The translations under genes were made by a program, and so were the position numbers. The notes beneath the pieces were generated by a model that had not been told where the DNA came from, ran no database searches, and was given only the letters and a program-made list of their open reading frames with translations. Below, one piece after another: positions 14,446-22,709 of a stretch of 64,000 nucleotides of DNA (positions are counted from its first letter, which is position 1; each line of letters opens with the position of its first letter). The stretch comes from a virus. The stretch is from positions 35,924 through 99,923 of the IMG/VR virus record IMGVR_UViG_3300037246_001176; one strand, given 5' to 3'.

Positions 14446-16793
14446 ACTTCTACTCCTGCGAACTCAAAAAGGGATTGCCCCTTCTCACTGACCGCTTTCT
14501 GCAAGTTCCTGACCATCTCATCAAAGTATGATTTTTTCAATTCGATCAGTATGGCCCGCCGACCATGCTTCACGGCCACATAACCTTCCGATCCAATTCC
14601 TCCGAAGGGGGACAATATCGTCTCTCCCGGATTGCTGTAAAGCTTGATGCACCGCTCTATGGTTTCCAGCTGCAGCGGGCAGATGTGCTTTTCATCATCG
14701 TGCGCCCGTCCGTGCTTGTACCCATGCTGAAGTACGTTAGTTTCGTTGATGTCATGCCAGATCCCGCAGGCCCACTTTATCCAGAGATCGTTGTCCATCT
14801 CCCGGTTGGCAACCGGCGTTATGGGGATTTGATTGTCACCAGGCTTGCGAAATACGAGCACCTGGTCAAGAAGCGCCGGCCTACTGTGCACGCTGTCCTT
14901 TGAGAGCTGCACGAAAAGCAATCCCTTGGAATGAGTCCGGATCGCCTGAGCTTGAGGATTCTTTGATATCACGATGCGTCCGTGAAAAATCCAGCCTTCG
15001 GCCTCGTAAGCCGCAATGACGCGGCCTGGAAAGTCCTTGATGCCGATGTACCCGTCCTTCTGCGCCAGGGCAGGGATGTCGCTGGTATGGACGCACGTTA
15101 CCCGACCGAGTTTCGTTACTCGCAGAACCTCGCGGATAATATAGGAATAATGCTCAAAGAACTCGTCCCAATTGCGCGAGTTGCCCAGATCACGAAGGCT
15201 AGGAGTGTAAGTATAAAGATCGGCGAATGGCGGCGAATAGATCGACAGGTCAATTGAACCGTCGCCGATTTCGGCCAACCTCTCGCTTGAATCACCCAGC
15301 ATCGCCGTCCAATTTTCCGTCGTGATCTTGTCCTCTCGATACTCCTCTTGCAGTGGCGTGACCATTCCCAACTCCTCCTTCTCAAAACCCTCTAATTGCC
15401 TGATCATCTGCTCGCGCAAGCGGCGCGCCTGCGCATCTTTGCGCATGATGTTATGATAGATGCCGTCCTCGATGTCAGCCAAGATGATATGAACGTTGAC
15501 GGGATGCTCTTGCAAATAACGCCATTCGCGGCGGATGCATTGATAATATTGTTCCCAAGAGTAATTTAGACCAAAGAAGATCATCTCATGCGCCTGTTGC
15601 AGATTGAGCCCGTATCCCAGCACGCGAGGTTTGCTTATAAGGATGCTTTTCTTTTTGTCTAGCCAAAGATCAAGCCGATGGATCTTTTCCTCCGTTGGCA
15701 GTGAACCATGAATAGAAACGCTCTCATCTCCAAACATTTCCGCTAACGCATCCTGTTCCTCATTCAGCCCACACCAGATGACCCATTGTTCATCACCGCC
15801 ATTAACTAATTGTTCTAATCTGCTCAATCTGACAGACAACGTATGCCTTCTAATCTGCGCCTGTTCACGTATACCCCTGATATACGTAAAGAAAAGCCGA
15901 TCATCGGGCCTGTAGTCCGACTCTACAAAGTGCGTATGGATATTGAGTGGGGGAAGAACAAAACCGCCATCATCATATCCCAAATCCGACGGCTTGATCA
16001 TCATAATTGCCCATGATGACAACCAACGAAAAAAAGGATTCTCAGCATGGTGTTTCAATCGCCATTCTGTGCCCGCCTTGTTAGTGCCCTTCTTGCGGTA
16101 TGCCGTACCGTTGATGTAATAGGTATGCTCCTTATTGGCGTTGACGAAAAACTGCGCCAGCATCTCCGAGCGCGAGCAAATGCCGAGAAACTCGGCATGA
16201 TTGCCAAGCTCAATATGGTCGTTCGGCGCAGGAGTGGCCGTGCAACAGAGACGATATGGCACATTGGCGCACATTTCGATCAACTTGCGTTTCGTCTGAC
16301 CGCTTATGGATTTCAGAATGGATGATTCATCCAGCACTACCGCGCCGAATTGCGAGAAGTCAAAGCTACCAATCATCTCGTAATTCGTGATCCAAATCTT
16401 GGCGGAATCGTCAACATCTGCCTGGTTTCTGACGTAGCGCACGGCCAGATCGATCTTTCGCCCCTCTCGTACCGTCTGCCTTCCTACTGAAAGAGGGGCG
16501 ACAATCAGCGTCTTCTCGCCCAAGAGTCGCGCCCATTCCAGCTGGCAGAGGGTCTTGCCCAAGCCGGTATCAAGAAAGATTGCGCATCGGCCCTTGCGGA
16601 TAGCCCATGCCGTCACGTCTTTCTGGAACGGAAAAAGCAGAGGGTGAATATCTTCTATCTCTACCTGCTTTCCATGCGCAACCTGTCTGAAGCGCTTGCT
16701 CTCAATAAATTCACCGTAACTCAGGATGCCCGCAGCAACATTCTCTCTACCAAGTTCGGCGATCGTCGCATATCGTTCCTGAGCCTTAATCAT
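14442..16793 (-). CDS. SNF2-type helicase fused to a DNA (adenine or N4-cytosine) methyltransferase
   Basis: Protein of 783 residues. N-terminal superfamily-2 ATPase: Walker A DTGLGKT at residues 75-81, VVLDESS box near 160, CTATPAPND, a C-terminal helicase lobe with SKPRVLGYGLNLQQ and QCIRREWR. C-terminal methyltransferase of the beta order: SPPF catalytic motif near residue 525 and the AdoMet-binding SPFGGIGSEGYVA near 730. Such fusions occur in phages and may protect the genome from restriction; the target base cannot be read from sequence. ATG 16793 with AGGAG is preferred over an upstream GTG. Confidence 0.9.
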   Translation of the reverse strand: MIKAQERYATIAELGRENVAAGILSYGEFIESKRFRQVAHGKQVEIEDIHPLLFPFQKDVTAWAIRKGRCAIFLDTGLGKTLCQLEWARLLGEKTLIVAPLSVGRQTVREGRKIDLAVRYVRNQADVDDSAKIWITNYEMIGSFDFSQFGAVVLDESSILKSISGQTKRKLIEMCANVPYRLCCTATPAPNDHIELGNHAEFLGICSRSEMLAQFFVNANKEHTYYINGTAYRKKGTNKAGTEWRLKHHAENPFFRWLSSWAIMMIKPSDLGYDDGGFVLPPLNIHTHFVESDYRPDDRLFFTYIRGIREQAQIRRHTLSVRLSRLEQLVNGGDEQWVIWCGLNEEQDALAEMFGDESVSIHGSLPTEEKIHRLDLWLDKKKSILISKPRVLGYGLNLQQAHEMIFFGLNYSWEQYYQCIRREWRYLQEHPVNVHIILADIEDGIYHNIMRKDAQARRLREQMIRQLEGFEKEELGMVTPLQEEYREDKITTENWTAMLGDSSERLAEIGDGSIDLSIYSPPFADLYTYTPSLRDLGNSRNWDEFFEHYSYIIREVLRVTKLGRVTCVHTSDIPALAQKDGYIGIKDFPGRVIAAYEAEGWIFHGRIVISKNPQAQAIRTHSKGLLFVQLSKDSVHSRPALLDQVLVFRKPGDNQIPITPVANREMDNDLWIKWACGIWHDINETNVLQHGYKHGRAHDDEKHICPLQLETIERCIKLYSNPGETILSPFGGIGSEGYVAVKHGRRAILIELKKSYFDEMVRNLQKAVSEKGQSLFEFAGVEV

Positions 16794-17064
16794 GAGCCAA
16801 TCTCCTCTCATGAAAGTCACTCACCGCCCCCACATGCCCGCACAGTACGGTAGCATTGTGCCCGAACCCGATCAGGCACTGGCACTGCTTGTGCTCCAGC
16901 CCCGCCGCGCACAGCCCGTCGGCCAGCATCAGCCGCCGACCGGCGCGGCCAGCCACGGACGACTGCGCCAGCGGGCAGGGATCACCCTCAATGCCGTCCG
17001 TCCAGACGTGGAGCGGAGTGGTCTTGGCGTGGCGTCGTTTCGCCGCTTTCTTACGCTTCGCCAT
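16786..17064 (-). CDS. Small basic hypothetical protein
   Basis: Protein of 92 residues beginning AKRKKAAKRRHAK, a strongly basic leader suited to nucleic-acid binding, followed by a Cys/His-rich part (CQCLIGFGHN, LCGHVGAV). ATG 17064 overlaps the upstream stop region; the 3' end overlaps the helicase start by eight bases. Confidence 0.55.
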   Translation of the reverse strand: MAKRKKAAKRRHAKTTPLHVWTDGIEGDPCPLAQSSVAGRAGRRLMLADGLCAAGLEHKQCQCLIGFGHNATVLCGHVGAVSDFHERRLAHD

Positions 17065-17260
17065 CGGCCAGCTCCCATTCCTCAATCCTAGTAATGAGCA
17101 TGGAGTTGCCCTTCATGAACCGCTCCTGTGCGTCCAAGCGGAACGTCCACGGCAGTCCCTCTTGAAACGAGATTATCTTGCGCCGGACGTGCTGGCGGCG
17201 ACGGTGGCGGATGACGTCGCCGACCTCAAGAACCTGATGCCTGGTCTGCGCTTTGCCCAT
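17051..17260 (-). CDS. Small hypothetical protein
   Basis: Protein of 69 residues, VLEVGDVIRHRRRQHVRRKI then strands FRLDAQERFM and SMLITRIEEWEL; the pattern suggests a small beta-barrel. ATG 17260 lies 35 bases inside the upstream gene, with only a weak ribosome site. Confidence 0.5.
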   Translation of the reverse strand: MGKAQTRHQVLEVGDVIRHRRRQHVRRKIISFQEGLPWTFRLDAQERFMKGNSMLITRIEEWELADGEA

Positions 17261-17786
17261 CTGTAATCATCCTTTCCCTGATCCATGCCTCAACTGTCTC
17301 GTAAGGGATCGCCGCGCCCATGCCCCTCGCGGTGGCGACGAACTCCCATTTGAATTCCTGGTGCAGCCGGTAGGCCAGCGTGAAGCATCGCCCGTCAAAG
17401 CACCGCGTCTTCTCGCCCTGGTAATCCATCCGTCGCAGCACGGCCTCAACGATGTTAAGCGCCAGGTCTGCTGGCCCGCTGCCGCCGTACCCGAAGCTGA
17501 AGCCGGTAGGCGAATGATGCACCACCAGGTGAGGAACGTTCGTCACTGTCGCGCCGGTGTCGGCCAACTCCATGACGATGCCGTTCGTGAGCGGTACTCC
17601 TACCAGTTTCAAGTCACAAAAACTATCCTCATTCATCGCGCTGTTCCCTCCATTTACGTTGTACCCCATGCCAGAACATACCGGCCCGATGCCGCGCCCC
17701 ACGCTGACGGGGTGCGTCAGTCCGCGCCCGCAGCAGGAGCAGCGTACACCGGCGCGGCCCCAGAAGGCGGTCTGCTCATTCATCAT
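17226..17786 (-). CDS. DUF6011-like zinc knuckle plus DUF6166-like domain protein
   Basis: Protein of 186 residues with two recognisable parts. Residues 14-40, RCSCCGRGLTHPVSVGRGIGPVC, match the small DUF6011 metal-binding unit. The rest, with GGSGPADLALNIVEAVL and FDGRCFTLAYRLHQEFKWEF, resembles DUF6166 domains of phages and mobile elements. Neither has a known activity. ATG 17786 overlaps the end of the previous gene. Confidence 0.65.
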   Translation of the reverse strand: MMNEQTAFWGRAGVRCSCCGRGLTHPVSVGRGIGPVCSGMGYNVNGGNSAMNEDSFCDLKLVGVPLTNGIVMELADTGATVTNVPHLVVHHSPTGFSFGYGGSGPADLALNIVEAVLRRMDYQGEKTRCFDGRCFTLAYRLHQEFKWEFVATARGMGAAIPYETVEAWIRERMITDGQSADQASGS

Positions 17787-18168
17787 CCTCGCCTATTGCC
17801 CTCATCCCTGCTACATGATCCAGTGCATCAACAGGCGCTAACACCCAGACGTATCCCGCTATTCTCGCCCGCTTCTCCATCTCACGCCATGCTGCTATCG
17901 CGCCTGCTAATTCGTCAACTGATAGAAAACCGAATAGTTCATCCATCTCTCTCTCTACTTCTCTAACCCGCGCCAATAAACCGAAACGCTTATCAATGTC
18001 TAATGTCAAACGATAAGATCCATCCTTCAATTCTACTAAACCCTCTTGCTCTAGCCCAAGAAGAACTTCTTCGCATTTATCACCAGTAATCAACTCCAAA
18101 TAATCAAGCGTGAATGTTTTCAACAACAAAACATTGTGGCTGATTTGTGCCCAAATCTTCTTCTTCAT
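17776..18168 (-). CDS. Hypothetical helical protein
   Basis: Protein of 130 residues. The middle, ELFGFLSVDELAGAIAAW then REMEKRAR and WVLAPVDALDHVAGM, is nearly repeated in the gene at 36714-36977, so the two are paralogues about 19 kb apart. The N-terminal half may be a winged helix (LELITGDKCEEVLLGLEQ, GSYRLTL). Function unknown. Confidence 0.6.
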   Translation of the reverse strand: MKKKIWAQISHNVLLLKTFTLDYLELITGDKCEEVLLGLEQEGLVELKDGSYRLTLDIDKRFGLLARVREVEREMDELFGFLSVDELAGAIAAWREMEKRARIAGYVWVLAPVDALDHVAGMRAIGEDDE

Positions 18169-18189
18169 CTCCCTCTACTCTTTCCCTCT

Positions 18190-18408
18190 TCAAACTATCA
18201 GTTGTTCATGCGCAATCTTCATACCCGCCCGCCTCCGCCACCGGTCGCACGCCTTGCGCCAGATGCGGCGGTTCTTGCGCTGATATGCCGCATCGCCAGA
18301 CGGACGGCCCAAGATGTCGCGCTTTGCGCAGTCGGCGTGGTAGGCTTTGCTCAACTGACCGCAGAGTCTCAGAGCTTCTTTTGATAGTGGCGTAATCGTG
18401 TATGTCAT
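18190..18408 (-). CDS. Small basic hypothetical protein
   Basis: Protein of 72 residues from ATG 18408 with GGAGGG five bases ahead. C-terminal half is Arg/Trp-rich (KNRRIWRKACDRWRRRAG), suggesting nucleic-acid contact. Function unknown. Confidence 0.6.
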   Translation of the reverse strand: MTYTITPLSKEALRLCGQLSKAYHADCAKRDILGRPSGDAAYQRKNRRIWRKACDRWRRRAGMKIAHEQLIV

Positions 18409-18421
18409 GTTCCCTCCAATC

Positions 18422-18721
18422 TTAAATGATACCAACCTCAGCCATGATACTGTTCACCATGCCCCAAAAGTTGCCAAGGGCATGTTCATACACATCAGGT
18501 TGGCGCTCTGCCATCTCCTCTGGCGTGATGTTAAACCCGCTGTGCCGGATGAGGATGTCTGACCAAAGCGCACTATCAGCTAGTATAGCCCTCTTTGCTT
18601 TGCCCAACCTCCGACCTGTAACTTTGCGCCCTGTTACCCCGTAACCACCACCGATGCCCTCAAGCGCGAACCGCGCCACGAAATGGTTGAAATATTCGTG
18701 CTTCTTAGCTCTTGTAATCAA
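18422..18721 (-). CDS. Hypothetical protein
   Basis: Protein of 99 residues. Start is TTG 18721 with GGAGG eight bases upstream; no ATG is available early. It ends VNSIMAEVGII, like the FMAEFG tail of the adjacent gene, suggesting related tails. Function unknown. Confidence 0.55.
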   Translation of the reverse strand: MITRAKKHEYFNHFVARFALEGIGGGYGVTGRKVTGRRLGKAKRAILADSALWSDILIRHSGFNITPEEMAERQPDVYEHALGNFWGMVNSIMAEVGII

Positions 18722-18972
18722 GATGTCCCTCCAATCTCAAATAAACCGAATTCTGCCATAAATTCCGCAAACAATGTTTCAACAGTTACATAAGCGTAAG
18801 TCCTGCCCGCCATGTGACCAGCCACGAAACCCGTCTCAAACGCCGCGACGAGACCCTGAAACAACGCATCCTTCAGACACTCGCCCGAAAGCAGAATCTC
18901 TTCTAGCTCCAGAAGGTCGTCAATCCGCTTCTGCGCCGCAACCTTCGCTGCTGCTTTCAGTTCCTTGCTCAT
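18718..18972 (-). CDS. Small helical protein with xEFMAExG tail
   Basis: Protein of 84 residues from ATG 18972, which overlaps the upstream stop. The helical first half LKAAAKVAAQKRIDDLLELE is followed by VETLFAEFMAEFGLFEIGG, a tail shared with the gene at 1964-2152. Function unknown. Confidence 0.58.
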   Translation of the reverse strand: MSKELKAAAKVAAQKRIDDLLELEEILLSGECLKDALFQGLVAAFETGFVAGHMAGRTYAYVTVETLFAEFMAEFGLFEIGGTS

Positions 18973-19175
18973 GCTGCTTCTCCGATTACCAGCCCCATCT
19001 TCACCGCCACCGCGTCCAGATACATGCATGCTAGAATGTCACTGCTACCCGCCGCCCAGTCCAGCTTCCGCGCCAGGTTCCTGACGCGCTGCGCGAACCC
19101 GTTGCGGCGGGGGCGGCTGTAGAACGGGATTTCTTGACGATGTTCTTGCCAGAGTTGTCGGGCTTTTTCCAGCAT
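18969..19175 (-). CDS. Small basic hypothetical protein
   Basis: Protein of 68 residues from ATG 19175 with GTGAGGT ahead. Arg/Lys-rich first half (FYSRPRRNGFAQRVRNLARK), neutral helix at the end. Function unknown. Confidence 0.55.
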   Translation of the reverse strand: MLEKARQLWQEHRQEIPFYSRPRRNGFAQRVRNLARKLDWAAGSSDILACMYLDAVAVKMGLVIGEAA

Positions 19176-19182
19176 AGTTACC

Positions 19183-19581
19183 TCACCATCCCATGTGGCG
19201 TTCAAACGCAAACTTTGCGCTGAATATATCGCCATAAAGATCTGGGCTTTTATCCAGCATCTCTTCAGCCCGCTTTACAAGCTGTTCCATCATATATGCC
19301 TCGCGATAAATAGATGCTTCCCAGTCTTCAGATACCCAGTCTTTGGTATACTCAACTACCAACTGCTGGGCAAATGACTTGGCGCGTTCCAACCGCTCTC
19401 CATATCGATATGCAAGAAACAAGATGGTCTGATGCTCAACAGAAATATCTGACCACTTCTTAGCACCATAATACTCAGCGATGTCTTGGCGATCATCTTT
19501 TGACCAAGACACCAAGTTGTTAGCCTGCGCCTCGCCGCCGAACTGCTTTGCAACAGCCTTAGCTTTTTCTAGGTCTGCCAT
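19183..19581 (-). CDS. Hypothetical helical protein
   Basis: Protein of 132 residues, soluble and helical, Trp/Tyr-rich (WSKDDRQDIAEYYGAKKW). ATG 19581 has TAGGAG upstream. Second of several short genes read from the promoter at 20072-20100. Function unknown. Confidence 0.6.
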   Translation of the reverse strand: MADLEKAKAVAKQFGGEAQANNLVSWSKDDRQDIAEYYGAKKWSDISVEHQTILFLAYRYGERLERAKSFAQQLVVEYTKDWVSEDWEASIYREAYMMEQLVKRAEEMLDKSPDLYGDIFSAKFAFERHMGW

Positions 19582-19592
19582 TATTATAACTC

Positions 19593-19817
19593 CTATATCC
19601 TCAAGACCTGAGTATACTCTTTTTCAATCATTCTTATCTCTCTTGGCTGCTCATGTTCCGCGATCTCCCCAAGAAGAATCGCCAAATCCTGCAACTCAGT
19701 ATCGGCTTTTAGTAGACCTGCCTCTTTCGCGAGGTCACTTACTGGGAAATCGCGACAGAGCATTCTTATCTTTTGCACTGATTCAATGATTGATTGACAA
19801 TGTTCAGTTATTGTCAT
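19593..19817 (-). CDS. Small helical hypothetical protein
   Basis: Protein of 74 residues, acidic and entirely helical (QSIIESVQKIRMLC, LQDLAILLGEIAEHEQ). It may form a small helical bundle or coiled coil. Function unknown. Confidence 0.55.
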   Translation of the reverse strand: MTITEHCQSIIESVQKIRMLCRDFPVSDLAKEAGLLKADTELQDLAILLGEIAEHEQPREIRMIEKEYTQVLRI

Positions 19818-19826
19818 TATCTCCCC

Positions 19827-20033
19827 CTACAGCTCCACGATGCGTCTGTACTCCTGGTTCAGTCGCTCAATGCCCCTATGCAACCCATCAATACTGGCTA
19901 TCAATCGGTCAATATCGTTCTGCGTCATGGTTGACTGACCAGTACCGTTAGCACCATGAACTCGCAGTTCCTCTTTCCAGAGCCGCAATTGCCGATTCAG
20001 CCTGTCCCTTGAGTTTGCGTCTAGTGTTATCAT
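19827..20033 (-). CDS. Small helical hypothetical protein, first gene of a promoter cassette
   Basis: Protein of 68 residues with two helices rich in Arg and Asp (RDRLNRQLRLWKEELRVH; DIDRLIASIDGLHRGI). First gene after the promoter at 20072-20100; the leader contains GGGAGACAG. Function unknown. Confidence 0.58.
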   Translation of the reverse strand: MITLDANSRDRLNRQLRLWKEELRVHGANGTGQSTMTQNDIDRLIASIDGLHRGIERLNQEYRRIVEL

Positions 20034-20071
20034 CTCTGTCTCCCGTCTGCTTGCTTGCTCAACCTATGTAT

Positions 20072-20134
20072 ATTATAGCAGAATATACCAGATTTGTCAA
20101 GCATTTTACGGCATCACAGGAAAAATTTAAGGTC
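20072..20134 (-). promoter_or_regulatory. Promoter cassette with conserved upstream box, copy 1
   Basis: Minus strand: TTGACA (complement of 20095-20100), 17 bases, TATAAT (complement of 20072-20077), extended -10 TGC. The upstream box GACCTTAAATTTTTCCTG and the downstream TTGAGCAAGCAAG recur at the promoters near 45267, 51266 and 58643. Confidence 0.78.
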
Positions 20135-20303
20135 AGGCATCCATCGCCCACAAGCCCACTGCCGCGCCGAGAAGCAGGCCGCCGGCCCACGACAGAATCT
20201 TAACCCCTTCGCCCTCTGCAAAAAACAGCATCGGGATGCTCAATACCGCACCTACAAGCACCATCAGGAGAAACACCCCCCTAAAGTCAATGTCATCAAT
20301 CAC
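20133..20303 (-). CDS. Two-helix membrane miniprotein
   Basis: Frame of 56 residues from GTG 20303 with GGAG six bases ahead. Two hydrophobic helices, VFLLMVLVGAVLSIPMLFF and ILSWAGGLLLGAAVGLW, joined by AEGEGVK. It overlaps the upstream gene by eight bases and ends right at the conserved promoter box. Function unknown. Confidence 0.6.
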   Translation of the reverse strand: MIDDIDFRGVFLLMVLVGAVLSIPMLFFAEGEGVKILSWAGGLLLGAAVGLWAMDA

Positions 20304-21150
20304 TGCTATCTCCTCTCACCGAAACCCTCATCTTTTTTATGATCCGCGCCTGCCACTCAGCCGCCACCGGATCGTCGCCGTCAGCGAACTTGAGCACTGG
20401 GACGCGCACCCGCTCGCCAGTCCCATTGTCGTAGAAAAGTATGACCCAGGAACCGTCGAGGACGAGTTCAGGTTTCGCGCTCCCGTCCGCGACGAACCGC
20501 TCCTGCTCCTGGTTCCACTCCGGCTCCGTCACGCTCATGGCATGGCGGTGCTGCGTCGTGGTATAGCCCGGCGACGTCAGAGTCTCAAGCTGATGGCCTT
20601 GCAGCAAGCCGTGCACTGCGCTGCTTGCCGCCCGCGCTGCTTTATCAATGTTCACCCGCTCCGCCAGCTGCCCCGCGTCGTCCGGATCGACGCCCGCTCG
20701 CTCAAGGCACTCGCGCCCGATGGCCGTGTGCCGGAACACCTGGACGCACCGTTTCCATGCCGACCACGTGCCGTAAGCCCGCCCCGTCAGCATGGAGGCC
20801 CAGTCACTGAAGCTGATGTCGTCCCAGTACCCGCAATCTTGGAACGCGGCGAACCGGCATATCATACGCTGCTTGCCGCTCGGCAAGGGCCACGCCACAA
20901 GCTCATCCATCCACGCCAGGAGAGAACCTATCTGCCACGGGTCAAGCCGCTCTACCCGCTCCGCCCGCTGGCGGTACGCGGCGAACCACGCCTCGTACCC
21001 CTGGGCGATGTTAAGCAGGCTGTCAGGCGACAGGGCTGCCGCGATGTCGCTAGGCCATGCCCGGTCGAGGCTGTTGACCAGGCTCTCGTGGGCTGGCGAA
21101 AGCGGGCACCGTTCGGGCAGCGAATCGTGCACTACTGTTATGACGACCAT
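20296..21150 (-). CDS. Hypothetical protein
   Basis: Protein of 284 residues, mostly helical with a strand-rich C-terminal third (PELVLDGSWVILFYDNG, ERVRVPVLKF). No catalytic motif recognised. The window CPLSPAHESLVNSLDRAWPS near the N-terminus is unremarkable. Preceded by GGAGTGAA. Function unknown. Confidence 0.65.
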   Translation of the reverse strand: MVVITVVHDSLPERCPLSPAHESLVNSLDRAWPSDIAAALSPDSLLNIAQGYEAWFAAYRQRAERVERLDPWQIGSLLAWMDELVAWPLPSGKQRMICRFAAFQDCGYWDDISFSDWASMLTGRAYGTWSAWKRCVQVFRHTAIGRECLERAGVDPDDAGQLAERVNIDKAARAASSAVHGLLQGHQLETLTSPGYTTTQHRHAMSVTEPEWNQEQERFVADGSAKPELVLDGSWVILFYDNGTGERVRVPVLKFADGDDPVAAEWQARIIKKMRVSVRGDSSD

Positions 21151-21165
21151 TCCATTTCACTCCTA

Positions 21166-21570
21166 TCATCCATTTACGCTAACACTATCCTGAAAAACCA
21201 AGCCGCCGTCACAGCCGCCAGCAGGACGCCCTGCTGAACTGTATGCTTGTCTGTCGCGCCGCTTTTCTGCCACAGCCGCCAGGCGACGAGGAGCAAGACG
21301 GTTGAGATTATGGCTAATATCGTTGTGTTCATCATCCCTATTCTCCAGCATTGCTTTTATTTCCTCAATCAGCAAGAAACAACCACGGCAAGTAACCTTT
21401 CCTTCAATTACTTCCCCATCGGCTACGCCGTCCTCGCCATCTAGCTGGATTCCGCAAAGAGTCCGTGGCCCCGCATATTGCACTGCAACATGGTACGCCC
21501 CGTCAATCAATGCGGACTCAAAATACTCGTGGTTTTTGTCTGTTGCTATCATCTGGAAAACACGCATCAT
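21166..21570 (-). CDS. Hypothetical protein with Cys pair; C-terminal part doubtful
   Basis: ATG 21570 follows GGAGG by four bases. Residues 1-80 look normal: YHVAVQYAGPRTLCGIQL, GKVTCRGCFLLIEEI with CxxC. Beyond residue 84 the frame is Arg/Gly-rich and overlaps a clean two-helix membrane frame (21174-21335) in another register, so the tail may be an unused reading extension. Confidence 0.55.
   Translation of the reverse strand: MMRVFQMIATDKNHEYFESALIDGAYHVAVQYAGPRTLCGIQLDGEDGVADGEVIEGKVTCRGCFLLIEEIKAMLENRDDEHNDISHNLNRLAPRRLAAVAEKRRDRQAYSSAGRPAGGCDGGLVFQDSVSVNG
21174..21335 (-). CDS. Two-helix membrane miniprotein nested in another gene
   Basis: Frame of 53 residues from ATG 21335 (tandem ATG) with GGAGAATAGG ahead. 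Helix one TTILAIISTVLLLVAW, basic turn RLWQKSG, helix two VLLAAVTAAWFFRIVLA. It lies wholly inside the 3' half of the 21166-21570 frame; one of the two readings there is probably non-coding, and the membrane pattern favours this one. Confidence 0.55.
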   Translation of the reverse strand: MMNTTILAIISTVLLLVAWRLWQKSGATDKHTVQQGVLLAAVTAAWFFRIVLA

Positions 21571-21579
21571 TTAACCTCC

Positions 21580-22008
21580 TTAAATTCCACCGGCCCCCAC
21601 CTTGCCGCCGAGGCTTGTTGCCCTTTTCTGTCCCCGCCACCCCCACCACCACGCTTGCCGTGGCTGGTGCTCTGGCGAGAATGGCAAGCCGTGTCCGGCC
21701 CTGCGTCCGGCTGCGGGGCGCTCTTGCGAGCGGGCGTGCTTGCTGGCCTGCCGTGAATTTGATGCTGCTTTTACCGAGTACCTGTTCGTTTTTGCCCGGT
21801 CATTTGTGCCGGGCCATGAGCGCGCACCGCTCCGACACGATGCGCGCCGTCCCCCTGCTCCCTGCCTAGCGGATGAATAAAAAGCTACTTTTATCGTCGT
21901 TCCCCTTTGACATCTGATTGCCTCGTTCTGTTCCGCCGCGAGGTTTGACGGCCTCGCTGGCAGGGATGCAGGGTTACGGATGCGAGCCGTTATGAGGCGG
22001 CTTCGCAT
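21580..22008 (-). CDS. Doubtful basic reading frame
   Basis: Frame of up to 142 residues, very rich in Arg, Ser and Gln, starting inside the gene upstream. It fills a 400-base gap and no better frame exists there. The segment NPASLPARP and the bases around it recur near 37350 and 37670, so part of it is a repeated intergenic sequence rather than a coding segment. Low confidence. Confidence 0.25.
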   Translation of the reverse strand: MRSRLITARIRNPASLPARPSNLAAEQNEAIRCQRGTTIKVAFYSSARQGAGGRRASCRSGARSWPGTNDRAKTNRYSVKAASNSRQASKHARSQERPAAGRRAGHGLPFSPEHQPRQAWWWGWRGQKRATSLGGKVGAGGI

Positions 22009-22360
22009 CGCTGATCGCTGCCCATTCTGGCACTGTCTCTGCCGCTCTCAGGCTCTCCAGCCTGTCGTCGTTGCCCGCTGCCATTATGAGCCACGTAGAC
22101 TTTGCTTTCGCCATTCTCAGGCTGATCGGGCAGCACAATTTCCTTTCTGGCGCAACAGTCCAAGAACTGCCAGCGGGCATCGTCTTTTTGGGCATTACGA
22201 CCGTCCAACCCCACCTCCCTGATTTTTCTTTAACAAGGTGCAGGACGGTGTGAGAGAAATTGTAATCCTCGCGCCTGACGCTGACGCAAATTCGCTTGCG
22301 CCCGCCATAGGTGGCGGGTTCGCCAAATTCTACCGAGCCTGGTACGTAGCTGTCACTCAT
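21974..22360 (-). CDS. Hypothetical protein
   Basis: Protein of 128 residues. N-terminal half strand-rich (RKRICVSVRREDYNF, GRWGWTVVMPKK), C-terminal half polar. GTG 22360 overlaps the upstream stop. Another frame is also open over the last 200 bases, so the C-terminus is uncertain. Function unknown. Confidence 0.5.
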   Translation of the reverse strand: MSDSYVPGSVEFGEPATYGGRKRICVSVRREDYNFSHTVLHLVKEKSGRWGWTVVMPKKTMPAGSSWTVAPERKLCCPISLRMAKAKSTWLIMAAGNDDRLESLRAAETVPEWAAISDAKPPHNGSHP

Positions 22361-22709
22361 CCAGTTCCTCCTTGTCTATGCCAGGACTAACCGCCCATCC
22401 CCCCCTGTGCTGTATCACGACCGCAACCACTCGCCCTTCCGCTTCCTCCGCCGCCAGCACATCACCGAGCGAGCCTGGGGCGTAGCTGTGGCCCTGGAGC
22501 AGGAGCGGTTGTGTTGATGTGGACTCTAGCCAACCGATGCCGTCAATATGAAGATGCTGGCGGTCAAAAACGTGTATGTCGTCCCCCGCCAAATCTTCAC
22601 AATATACGTATGTATTACTGACTAGAGTCACGACGAGCACTGTCTTTTTGTGAGCAGCACCAGGCACAAATTGCACGAAGACTACCTTGTCACCGACTTG
22701 ATATTTCAT
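22353..22709 (-). CDS. Small beta-rich hypothetical protein
   Basis: Protein of 118 residues from ATG 22709, right after the upstream TGA. MKYQVGDKVVFVQFVPG, KTVLVVTLVSNTYVYCED suggest an SH3- or KOW-like barrel. Function unknown. Confidence 0.58.
   Translation of the reverse strand: MKYQVGDKVVFVQFVPGAAHKKTVLVVTLVSNTYVYCEDLAGDDIHVFDRQHLHIDGIGWLESTSTQPLLLQGHSYAPGSLGDVLAAEEAEGRVVAVVIQHRGGWAVSPGIDKEELDE

Noticed and set aside
17253-17966. Plus-strand frame of 237 residues
   Set aside because: Opposite to the DUF6011/DUF6166-like gene and lacks any domain.
20236-21237. Plus-strand frame of 333 residues
   Set aside because: Shadow of the minus-strand gene 20296-21150, Pro/Arg-rich without motifs.
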